Under the pieces are notes generated by a model. That model was given only the letters and a program-made list of their open reading frames with translations. It was not told where the DNA came from and did no database searches. Position numbers and translations under genes: made by a program. From positions 1 to 5,728 of the forward strand of contig JAEZHQ010000577.1 of NCBI GenBank assembly GCA_023416455.1: a stretch of DNA of 5,728 nucleotides, in the 5' to 3' direction. Within the stretch, counting starts at the first letter, position 1. Each line of letters begins with the position of its first letter. The DNA is from Pseudomonadota bacterium. GTDB taxonomy: Bacteria > Pseudomonadota > Alphaproteobacteria > Azospirillales > Azospirillaceae. Below are positions 1 to 5,479 of this stretch, piece after piece.

Positions 1-374
1 GGCCGGGCCGCGGCGGGCGCCGTCTCGCGCCCGTCCAGGGCAACGACCGCCCCGGACGCCGCGTCGTAATGCAGCGCGAAGGCGCCGCCGCCGAGCCCCG
101 AGCTTTGCGGCTCCACCAGGTTCAGCACCAGCTGCACGGCGATCGCGGCGTCCGCCGCGCTGCCGCCGGCCCGCAGGATCGTCCGCCCGGCCTCGGCGGC
201 CAGCGGGTTGGCGGCGGCGACCATGTGGGTCGCCGCCCGGTCGACGGCGCGCGCCCGCCGGCCGGTGGCCGCCTCGGGGGCGGGATCGGCGGCGGTGGCG
301 GCGGCAAGGGGAAGCAGCGCGATCAGGCCGGCGCCCAGCAGGGCGCGCCAGCGCGGCAATGAAGGAGTGGGCAT
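1..374 (-). CDS. ggt: Gamma-glutamyltranspeptidase, N-terminal part (partial, runs off left edge)
   Basis: This is the first 124 codons of a gamma-glutamyltransferase, the Ntn-hydrolase that cleaves gamma-glutamyl bonds of glutathione and related peptides in the periplasm. The start ATG is the complement of 372-374, with a GAGG ribosome site 5 nt before it (380-383). Residues 1-28 look like a Sec signal peptide: Arg8/Arg10, a Leu/Ala-rich core, and a probable cleavage after Ala-Thr-Ala28. The mature start carries the family's N-terminal signature in order: HMVAAANPLAAEAG (about 50-63), a GGSAADAAIAVQL stretch (about 69-81), NLVEPQSSGLGGGAF (about 84-98), and DGRETAPAA near the window edge. 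The autocatalytic Thr and small subunit lie outside the window, so integrity cannot be judged. The family call is firm from these motifs. The precise substrate (glutathione or another gamma-glutamyl compound) is not shown. It is transcribed divergently from the FYDLN-acid gene. Confidence 0.9.
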   Translation of the reverse strand, partial: MPTPSLPRWRALLGAGLIALLPLAAATAADPAPEAATGRRARAVDRAATHMVAAANPLAAEAGRTILRAGGSAADAAIAVQLVLNLVEPQSSGLGGGAFALHYDAASGAVVALDGRETAPAAAR

Positions 375-434
375 GTCGTCCTCGCGGTGCGGTCGCGGAT
401 CGGCGCGGCGGTGGAGGGGAAGCGTGGCAACGGT

Positions 435-471
435 GCGGCGGCCCCGCCACGACCGCCGCGAACTTTTTTTT
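435..471 (+). other. GC hairpin followed by a T8 tract
   Basis: A 7-bp perfect stem (GCGGCGG at 435-441 with CCGCCGC at 453-459) has an 11-nt loop. Four bases later comes a run of eight T (464-471). This resembles an intrinsic terminator on the plus strand, but no plus-strand gene precedes it in the window. The T run merges with the TTGACA-like box of the putative promoter that follows. Its role is unclear; it may be a leftover of an older gene order or chance in GC-rich DNA. Confidence 0.3.
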
Positions 472-498
472 GACATCGGCACGCGGCCATGGCAAAGG
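470..498 (+). promoter_or_regulatory. Putative sigma70-type promoter for the FYDLN-acid gene
   Basis: A perfect TTGACA at 470-475 sits about 80 bp upstream of the GTG start at 554. No good -10 hexamer lies at the standard distance; the best candidates (TGGCAA or CAAAGG around 490-498) are weak. A strong -35 with a poor -10 is acceptable in high-GC Alphaproteobacteria, so I keep it as a tentative promoter. Confidence 0.4.
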
Positions 499-541
499 GC
501 GCGGCTTGAGATCTCCCAATCAAAATTCCCAGGACTGTGAC

Positions 542-547
542 GGAGGA
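542..547 (+). promoter_or_regulatory. Shine-Dalgarno site that fixes the GTG start of the FYDLN-acid gene
   Basis: GGAGGA lies 6 nt before the GTG at 554-556. The open frame extends upstream to 359, but that extension has no comparable ribosome site and no family similarity, so this site decides the start. Confidence 0.75.
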
Positions 548-553
548 CGAGGC

Positions 554-946
554 GTGGCCAAACCCGAATGGGGCGTCAAGCGCATCTGCCCGAGCTGTGG
601 CGCGCGCTATTACGATCTGCGCAAGGACCCGCCGGTGTGCCCGACCTGCGGAGCGCAATTCGATCCCGAGGCGCTGCTGAAGTCGCGCAAGGCCCGTCCG
701 GCCCCGGTCGACGACGTCAAGAAGAGCGTGGTGGCCACCGAGGACGAGGACGTCGAATCGGAGGCCGAGGACGAGTCCGCCGAGCTGGACGAGGTCGAGG
801 ACGACGTGTCCGTCGAGGACATCGAGGAAGGCGACGAGGCCGACGAGAACGAGGACGACGTCCTGATCGAGGACACCTCGGAGCTGGGCGAGGACGACAT
901 GGACGAGGTCGTCGACGTCGAGGGCGAGGACGAGGAGGAGCGCTGA
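554..946 (+). CDS. FYDLN-acid (TIGR02300-type) zinc-ribbon protein with acidic tail
   Basis: A 130-residue cytoplasmic protein of the FYDLN-acid family, which occurs mostly in Alphaproteobacteria and has no established function. Residues 4-34 form a compact zinc-ribbon-like module: PEWGVKR, then CPSC (Cys12, Cys15), the family box at 19-23, DPPVCPTCG (Cys29, Cys32) and a PEALLKSRK segment to about 46. From about residue 63 the protein is almost pure Asp/Glu with scattered Val and Ser, clearly disordered and strongly negative. The box reads YYDLR here, where the family name implies FYDLN, so two of five positions differ; both Cys pairs are intact. The GTG start is chosen because a GGAGGA site precedes it and the family begins with this short K-P-E-W-G lead. 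The gene is upstream of and co-oriented with tRNA-Ala. Metal binding is inferred from the four cysteines. Family assignment is confident; biochemical role is unknown. Confidence 0.88.
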   Translation: MAKPEWGVKRICPSCGARYYDLRKDPPVCPTCGAQFDPEALLKSRKARPAPVDDVKKSVVATEDEDVESEAEDESAELDEVEDDVSVEDIEEGDEADENEDDVLIEDTSELGEDDMDEVVDVEGEDEEER

Positions 947-997
947 GAAGCCGGTTTCCGGGCGGCGGAGAAAAGTGGGGCGGGGGTGAATTTTTCG

Positions 998-1027
998 CTT
1001 GCATCAGACCCTCGTCCTGACCAATAT
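998..1027 (+). promoter_or_regulatory. Possible promoter for tRNA-Ala
   Basis: CTTGCA (998-1003) and CAATAT (1022-1027) are separated by 18 nt, giving a plausible -35/-10 pair about 46 nt ahead of the mature tRNA 5' end. It lies in a locally AT-richer patch of an otherwise GC-rich region. The match is imperfect and transcription through from the FYDLN-acid gene is also possible. Confidence 0.35.
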
Positions 1028-1073
1028 CCCGCTCCACCGACGCCGGCCGGAACGGCCAGCGACCCAGGGTTTC

Positions 1074-1149
<76 letters not shown>

Positions 1150-1153
1150 AAAC

Positions 1154-1190
1154 AAAAGGGCTCAGCTGACGCTTCAGCTGGGCTCTTTTT
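1154..1190 (+). terminator. Intrinsic terminator of tRNA-Ala
   Basis: A 12-bp stem (1158-1169 with 1174-1185, two G-U pairs) closes a CGCT tetraloop and is followed directly by TTTTT (1186-1190), then C and TTT. The AAAA at 1154-1157 can pair with the first Ts, extending the stem to about 16 bp. It begins 5 nt after the tRNA CCA end, so it is the transcript end of the tRNA and perhaps of the FYDLN-acid gene too. It is a textbook rho-independent structure and the clearest one in the window. Confidence 0.92.
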
Positions 1191-1225
1191 CTTTGCCCAT
1201 ATCTTTGCCAACGTCTTTGCCAACG
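1190..1225. repeat. Three tandem 12-bp units (TCTTTGCC + 4 bases)
   Basis: Units are TCTTTGCCCATA (1190-1201), TCTTTGCCAACG (1202-1213) and TCTTTGCCAACG (1214-1225). The last two are identical; the first differs only in the last four bases and overlaps the terminator T tract by one base. The array lies between the tRNA terminator and the start of the 88-codon gene, 71 bp before its ATG. It could be a set of direct-repeat operator half-sites or simple slippage; the sequence does not decide. Confidence 0.8.
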
Positions 1226-1296
1226 CATTGCGCTGCGGACGGCGGGTCGCAGCCTCCTGTCCCGCTCCCTTCCCGCCCATTGCCAGGACCGCCCCC

Positions 1297-1563
1297 ATGA
1301 GCTTCGACCGGATCCCCGACGTGACCGCCGACACCAGCCTCGCCGCGCTGGCCGCCGCCGACCCGGCGTCGCTCGACCGGCTGGCCCGCGTCCATCCCGC
1401 CTTCGGCCCCGGCGTCGGCGTGCCCGGCAGCGCCCGCCTCGGCGACATGGCCAAGGCCACGGGCATCCCGCTGGCGGTCATCCTGGCGACCGCGCAGGGC
1501 GCCATCCACGTCACCGCGCCGGCCGGCGGCTGCGGCTGCTCCTGCGGCGGCGGAGGGCACTGA
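1297..1563 (+). CDS. Small DUF1858-like protein with Cys/Gly-rich C-terminal tail
   Basis: An 88-residue soluble protein. Residues 6-68 resemble the small helical DUF1858/ScdA-N type of domain: an opening I-P-D-V-T-A-D-T-S-L, a D-P-A-S-L-D-R-L turn, a H-P-A-F-G-P segment (33-38), and a closing helix with G-I-P-L-A-V-I-L. That similarity is by eye and moderate. From residue 77 the tail is GGCGCSCGGGGH, placing Cys79, Cys81, Cys83 and His88 together as a possible metal-binding end. DUF1858-like domains often occur in proteins tied to redox or nitrogen-oxide metabolism, but no function is established here. The ATG at 1297 follows a weak AGGA (1285-1288); the upstream part of the frame overlaps the tRNA and terminator and is not coding. 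It converges on the formate/nitrite transporter gene with a 7-bp gap. The reading frame is likely real; the domain call is less certain. Confidence 0.7.
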   Translation: MSFDRIPDVTADTSLAALAAADPASLDRLARVHPAFGPGVGVPGSARLGDMAKATGIPLAVILATAQGAIHVTAPAGGCGCSCGGGGH

Positions 1564-1570
1564 CGCCGGC

Positions 1571-2443
1571 TCAGCCGCCGCGCGGTCGCAGATAGATGAA
1601 CCAGTACATGGCGCCGACCAGGAGCGCGCCGCCGACGAAATTGCCGGCGGTGACCGCGGCGAGGTTGACCAGATAGCCCCCGACCGGGATGGGCGGGGGC
1701 AGGCCGCCCAGATCGGCCCAGAAGGCGGGCGGCGCCCCCCATTCGATCAGCAGGCCGAGCGGGACGAAGTACATGTTGGCCACGCAGTGCTCGAAGCCGG
1801 CCGCGACGAAGGCGGCGACCGGGAAGACGACGGCCAGCACCTTGTCGGTCACGCTGCGCGCGCCCAGCGACAGCCACACCGCCAGGCAGACCAGCACGTT
1901 GCACAGGATGCCCAGGAAGAAGGCTTGGCCGGCGGGAAGCGACGCCTTGGCGGCGGCGAGATGGAGCGCCTGCGCCCCCACCGCGCCCGCCCCGAACATG
2001 TACTGGCCGGACAGGAACACCAGAACCGCGGTGCCCAGCGCGCCGACGAGGTTGCCGACCCACACCGTCGCCCACACCCGCGCCATCTCGCCCAGCCCCA
2101 GCCGGCCGCCGGCCCAGGCCATGACCATCAGCACGTCGCCGGTGAAGAGCTGGGCGCCGCCCACCAGGACCAGGATCAGGCCCAGCGAGAAGACGGCGCC
2201 GCCCAGCACGCGGGCGACGCCGTAGGGCAGCGCCTCGCCGCCGGTTGTGGCCACCGTGGCGAACAGTCCGCCCAGGGCGATGAAGGCGCCGGCCAGCACG
2301 GCCAGCGCCAGCAGCCCCGCCGGGTCGCGCCGGGCCTTCTTCACGCCCAGCTCCTCCGCCTTCACGGCGATGGCCTCGGGCAGCAGCGCGTCCAGGCCCG
2401 GATAGGCCGGGGAAGCCGCGACCGGCGGCGTCGGGTCGTCCAT
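1571..2443 (-). CDS. Formate/nitrite transporter (FNT) family channel
   Basis: A 290-residue inner-membrane protein of the FNT family, pentameric channels passing formate, nitrite or hydrosulfide. Six hydrophobic segments are visible, roughly at 44-66, 78-97, 124-146, 172-193, 201-216 and 256-284. Family marks in order are G-G-A-Q-L-F-T-G (95-102) with the pore Thr101, N-L-V-G-A (131-135), the G-I-L-C-N-V-L-V-C-L-A-V-W block (178-190), and G-F-E-H-C-V-A-N-M (216-224) with the conserved central His219. Length is normal for the family. The ATG at 2443 follows AGAGGA (2448-2453) at 4 nt. Sequence alone does not tell formate (FocA/FdhC) from nitrite (NirC) or HS-; the nearby molybdenum cofactor genes fit formate or nitrate/nitrite metabolism, which is inference. 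Its 3' end faces the DUF1858-like gene and its 5' end is divergent from the pirin gene. Confidence 0.93.
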   Translation of the reverse strand: MDDPTPPVAASPAYPGLDALLPEAIAVKAEELGVKKARRDPAGLLALAVLAGAFIALGGLFATVATTGGEALPYGVARVLGGAVFSLGLILVLVGGAQLFTGDVLMVMAWAGGRLGLGEMARVWATVWVGNLVGALGTAVLVFLSGQYMFGAGAVGAQALHLAAAKASLPAGQAFFLGILCNVLVCLAVWLSLGARSVTDKVLAVVFPVAAFVAAGFEHCVANMYFVPLGLLIEWGAPPAFWADLGGLPPPIPVGGYLVNLAAVTAGNFVGGALLVGAMYWFIYLRPRGG

Positions 2444-2566
2444 GGGGTCCTCTTGCGTCGGATTCCGGTAGTCTTCGACAGCGCAAGTCTCGCCGATCGT
2501 CCCGCGGCTTCCCACCTGTTTCGCAGAGCGCCGGATCGGGCGGCGCGGCAGCGACGGGAGGGGAGC
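2444..2566. promoter_or_regulatory. Divergent spacer between FNT and pirin genes
   Basis: This 123-bp spacer must hold the 5' signals of both genes. I see the ribosome site of each (AGAGGA at 2448-2453 on the minus strand; a purine run GGGAGGGGAG at 2556-2565 on the plus strand) but no convincing -35/-10 pair or palindromic operator on either strand. Position, not motif, is the reason for the call. Confidence 0.35.
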
Positions 2567-3457
2567 ATGAGCGGTCCGGCGGCGGAGGAAGGTTGGCTGG
2601 AGGCGGTGGTCGTGCCGCGCACCAGCGACATCGGGGGCTTCGAGGTGCGGCGCGCCCTGCCCTCGGCCCGCAAGCGGATGGTCGGCCCCTTCGTCTTCCT
2701 CGACCAGATGGGGCCGGCGGTTCTGAAGGCCGGCACCGGCATCGACGTGCGCCCGCACCCGCACATCGGGCTGGCCACCGTGACCTACCTGTTCGACGGC
2801 GAACTCATGCACCGCGACAGCCTGGGCACGGCGCTGGCGATCCGGCCGGGCGCGGTGAACTGGATGACCGCCGGGCGCGGCATCGCCCATTCCGAACGCT
2901 CCGCCACCGACGAGCGCGGGCGCGACCGGCTGCTGTCCGGCATCCAGTCCTGGGTGGCCCTGCCGCAGGCCCACGAGGAGACCGCCCCCGCCTTCCTCCA
3001 TCTGGGCGCCGACTCGCTGCCGGTGGTGGAGGGCGAGGGCAAGCGCCTGCGGGTCGTCGCCGGCGCCGCCTACGGCGTCCGCGCGCCGACGCCGACGCTG
3101 TGGGAGACGCTGTATGTGGACGCCGTCCTGGACGCCGGCGCCCGGCTGCCCGTCGCCGCCGACCAGGAGGAGCGCGCGCTCTACCTGGCGTCCGGCACGG
3201 TGTCGGTCCATGGCGACCGTTTCGAGGCCGGCCGGCTCCTGCTGCTGCGCCCCGGCGAGCCGGCCACGGTGGAGGCGGAGACCGCGGCCCGGCTGATCCT
3301 GCTGGGCGGGGCCGCCATGGACGGCCCGCGCCACATCTGGTGGAACTTCGTGTCCAGCTCCAAGGACCGCATCGAGCAGGCGAAGGAGGATTGGCGGGCC
3401 GGCCGCTTCGGCGCGGTGCCGGGCGAGACGGAGTTCATCCCGCTGCCGGAACAGTGA
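2567..3457 (+). CDS. Pirin family protein (bicupin)
   Basis: A 296-residue cytoplasmic protein of the pirin family, two-cupin iron proteins, some of which act as quercetin 2,3-dioxygenases and others in stress response or regulation. The N-terminal cupin holds the metal set in the usual spacing: R-P-H-P-H-I-G-L with His64 and His66, then T-A-G-R-G-I-A-H-S-E with His108 and Glu110. Other family marks are G-P-F-V-F-L-D-Q-M-G-P (40-50), the D-G-E-L-M-H-R-D-S-L-G segment, and a C-terminal G-P-R-H-I-W-W-N-F-V-S-S-S block (about 257-269) followed by the helix ending in P-G-E-T-E-F-I-P-L-P. Length matches the family. The ATG at 2567 is favoured by the GGGAGG purine run 5 nt upstream; longer in-frame extensions run across the transporter start region. 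The gene ends 41 bp before the convergent MoeA-PBP gene. Family call is sure; substrate or partner is unknown. Confidence 0.94.
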   Translation: MSGPAAEEGWLEAVVVPRTSDIGGFEVRRALPSARKRMVGPFVFLDQMGPAVLKAGTGIDVRPHPHIGLATVTYLFDGELMHRDSLGTALAIRPGAVNWMTAGRGIAHSERSATDERGRDRLLSGIQSWVALPQAHEETAPAFLHLGADSLPVVEGEGKRLRVVAGAAYGVRAPTPTLWETLYVDAVLDAGARLPVAADQEERALYLASGTVSVHGDRFEAGRLLLLRPGEPATVEAETAARLILLGGAAMDGPRHIWWNFVSSSKDRIEQAKEDWRAGRFGAVPGETEFIPLPEQ

Positions 3458-3470
3458 CGGGGCGGCCCCG

Positions 3471-3510
3471 CGCCGGAAGGAGTCAGCGCCGGAAGGAGTC
3501 AGCGCCGGAA
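3471..3510. repeat. 16-bp tandem repeat, 2.5 copies, at the 3' end of the MoeA-PBP gene
   Basis: The unit CGCCGGAAGGAGTCAG occurs at 3471-3486 and 3487-3502, and its first half (CGCCGGAA) again at 3503-3510. The stop codon of the MoeA-PBP gene (complement of 3499-3501) lies in the second unit, and the half unit encodes the last three residues F-R-R. The extra copies therefore sit just after the stop and leave the protein unchanged. This looks like a recent short duplication by replication slippage. Confidence 0.92.
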
Positions 3511-5454
3511 GCCAAGCGCGGCCAGCGCCCCGGCCACCTCCCCCTCCTCCAGCGCCGCCAGGAAGCGCCGCACGGCCGGGCGGTCCAGCCGGTCGCGGGG
3601 GACGACGAAGTCGTAATGCTCCTCCTGGAGGGGCAGGAAGCCCAGCCCGTAGAGCCGCGCCACGCTGTCGATGGCCACCCCCCAGTCGGCGCGGCCCTGG
3701 GCCACGGCAACCGCCACCGCGTTGTGCGACTTGGCCTGGGACCAGTAGCCGGCCGGCCGCGCGTCGCCGAGCAGCCGGTCGGTCAGGATGCGCGTGCCGC
3801 TGCCGGTGTTGCGGTTCATCAGGACGCAGGCCGGGTCGGCGACGGCGAGCCGCGCCGCCTCTTCGGCCGGGCGCCCCTCGAAGCGGGCGTCCCCCTTGCG
3901 GAAGACGATGCCCTGGAGGCGCCGGTAGCCCGGCACCAGCTCCAGCGCCGGGGTCAGGAACGGGCGGTTGTAGGCCCCGGTGGCCGGATCCATCAGGTGG
4001 ACGGCGGCGATGTCGCACTCGCCGCGCCGGGCGGCGGCGAGGCCGCCCATGGAGCCGACGTTCAGCGCCTTGACCGACATCCCCGCCCCGACCAGCCGGC
4101 CGATGAGGAGGTCCAGCCCGACGCAATGGCTGCCCATCACGATCAGGTCGGCGGGGCCGGCGTCGCGGCCGAGGCGCTGGACCGACACCGGGGTGCCGGC
4201 CTCCACCGCGTCGGCCTGGGCATCGACGGCGATGAAGCCGTCGGCGTGGCTGAAGGCGGTGACGGCGCCCGACCCCTTGGACAGCGGGTAGGCCGCCAGC
4301 CCGCCGGCCCCGCGCACCAGCGAGACCATGACATATTCGGTCCGCCCCCGCTCGGAGGCCAGGCGCAGGGGAAGCACCGCCGGCACCGCCTCCCGCGCCG
4401 GCGGCGGCAGCCCGGCCAGCGCGCGGATCACCGGGGCCACGAACTCGTGGAAGGTGAACATGGCGGAGGTCGGGAAGCCCGGCAGGACGACCACCGCCTT
4501 GCCCCGGGTCACGGCGAGGCAGAGCGGCTTGCCGGGCTTCAGCGCCACGCCGTGCGCCACCACCCCGGGCTCGGCCAGCCGGCCGACGATGCGGTGGGAC
4601 AGGTCGCCCGCCCCCTTGGAGGTGCCGCCGGACAGCAGCAGCGCGTCGCAGGCCAGCCCCGCCTCCACCCGGTCGGCCAGCGCCGCCTCGTCGTCGGGGG
4701 CGATGCCGAGGCGGACCGGCTCGCCGCCCAGCTCCTCGACGGCGGCGGCGAGGATGGCGGCGTTGGAATCATAGACCGCGCCGGGCCGGATCGGCTGGCC
4801 GGGGGCCACGATTTCGTCGCCGGTGGACAGGATGGCGACGCGCGGGCGGCGCACCACCGCCACCTCCGCCCGGCCGATGGCGGCGAGCAGCCCGATCTCG
4901 CGCGAGGTCAGGACCTGGCCGCGGCGCAGCACCGTCTCGCCCCGCCCGATGTCGGACCCGGCCGCGGCCACGAAGGCGCCGGGCGCCACCGGCCGGCCGA
5001 TCTCGACCAGAAGGGCGCCGTCCGTCTCGCGGACCTCGGTGTGCTCGACCATCACCACGGCGTCGGCACCGCGCGGGACCATGCCGCCGGTGGCGATCAC
5101 CGTCGCCGTGCCGGCGGCGACCGTGACCGCCGGGACGTGGCCCGCGGCCAGCACCTCGCCGTTCAGCCGCAGCAGGACGGGGCTGTCCTCGGCGGCGCCC
5201 AGCGTGTCGGCGGCGCGCACGGCGAAGCCGTCCACCGAGGAGCGGTCGAATCCCGGCACGTCCACCCCGGCCGTCACCTCCTCCGCCACCACGCGGCCGA
5301 GCGCCGCGGCCAGCGGCACCGTCTCCGGCCCCCTCGGCGTCAGGTCGAGGTGGCGGCGGAAGCGCGCCTCGGCCTCGTCGCGGCCGACCACCTCCAGGAA
5401 CTGCTCCTGCCGGGCCGCCCGGGCCACGAATCGCCGGATGTCCTCGTTGGACAC
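3499..5454 (-). CDS. MoeA with fused C-terminal PBP-like domain (MoeA/LysR-substrate-binding type)
   Basis: A 651-residue cytoplasmic two-part protein. Residues 25-428 are a full MoeA, the enzyme that inserts molybdate into adenylylated molybdopterin in Moco synthesis. Motifs are S-S-V-D-G-F-A-V (72-79, Asp75 of the active site), T-G-G-M-V-P-R-G-A-D-A-V-V (122-134), S-R-E-I-G-L-L (184-190), S-T-G-D-E-I (210-215), S-G-G-T-S-K-G-A-G-D (275-284), K-P-G-K-P-L (306-311) and L-P-G-F-P-T-S-A (324-331), then domain IV with A-D-G-F-I-A-V (404-410). Residues about 436-640 form a type-2 periplasmic-binding-like fold (PBP_like, PF12727 type), without signal peptide, carrying M-G-S-H-C-V-G-L-D-L-L, G-S-M-G-G-L-A-A-A-R-R-G-E-C-D-I-A-A-V-H-L and N-R-N-T-G-S-G-T-R. 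This architecture is known, often with a second MoeA as neighbour. I chose the GTG at 5454 with GGGAGA 6 nt upstream; the longer TTG start at 5502 would overlap the preceding gene. The ligand of the PBP part is unknown; oxyanion or cofactor sensing is a guess. Confidence 0.92.
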   Translation of the reverse strand: MSNEDIRRFVARAARQEQFLEVVGRDEAEARFRRHLDLTPRGPETVPLAAALGRVVAEEVTAGVDVPGFDRSSVDGFAVRAADTLGAAEDSPVLLRLNGEVLAAGHVPAVTVAAGTATVIATGGMVPRGADAVVMVEHTEVRETDGALLVEIGRPVAPGAFVAAAGSDIGRGETVLRRGQVLTSREIGLLAAIGRAEVAVVRRPRVAILSTGDEIVAPGQPIRPGAVYDSNAAILAAAVEELGGEPVRLGIAPDDEAALADRVEAGLACDALLLSGGTSKGAGDLSHRIVGRLAEPGVVAHGVALKPGKPLCLAVTRGKAVVVLPGFPTSAMFTFHEFVAPVIRALAGLPPPAREAVPAVLPLRLASERGRTEYVMVSLVRGAGGLAAYPLSKGSGAVTAFSHADGFIAVDAQADAVEAGTPVSVQRLGRDAGPADLIVMGSHCVGLDLLIGRLVGAGMSVKALNVGSMGGLAAARRGECDIAAVHLMDPATGAYNRPFLTPALELVPGYRRLQGIVFRKGDARFEGRPAEEAARLAVADPACVLMNRNTGSGTRILTDRLLGDARPAGYWSQAKSHNAVAVAVAQGRADWGVAIDSVARLYGLGFLPLQEEHYDFVVPRDRLDRPAVRRFLAALEEGEVAGALAALGFRR

Positions 5455-5460
5455 GCCTGT

Positions 5461-5466
5461 TCTCCC
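5461..5466 (-). promoter_or_regulatory. Shine-Dalgarno site for the MoeA-PBP gene
   Basis: Read on the minus strand, GGGAGA stands 6 nt before the GTG codon at 5452-5454. It lies in the 25-nt gap between the two MoeA-type genes and supports the GTG start over the in-frame TTG at 5500-5502. Confidence 0.6.
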
Positions 5467-5479
5467 AATACTCCCATAC

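Noticed and set aside
1200..1230. Sigma54-like element on the minus strand (TGGCA ... TTGG in the 12-bp repeats)
   Set aside because: The -12 GC is replaced by GG, and the direction would fire into the tRNA terminator with no gene to serve.
3458..3470. CGGGG-CGG-CCCCG hairpin after the pirin stop as a terminator
   Set aside because: Only 5 bp with a 3-nt loop and no T tract on either strand; not distinguishable from chance at this GC content.
2444..4126. Upstream extension of the FNT frame on the minus strand (851 codons in all)
   Set aside because: Only the part from 2443 downward has FNT motifs and a ribosome site. The extension is antisense to pirin and reads as Arg/Gly/Ala-rich noise.
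3499..4140. The PBP-like part as a separate periplasmic binding protein or LysR regulator
   Set aside because: It is in one continuous frame with MoeA, has no signal peptide or internal ribosome site at the junction, and has no helix-turn-helix.
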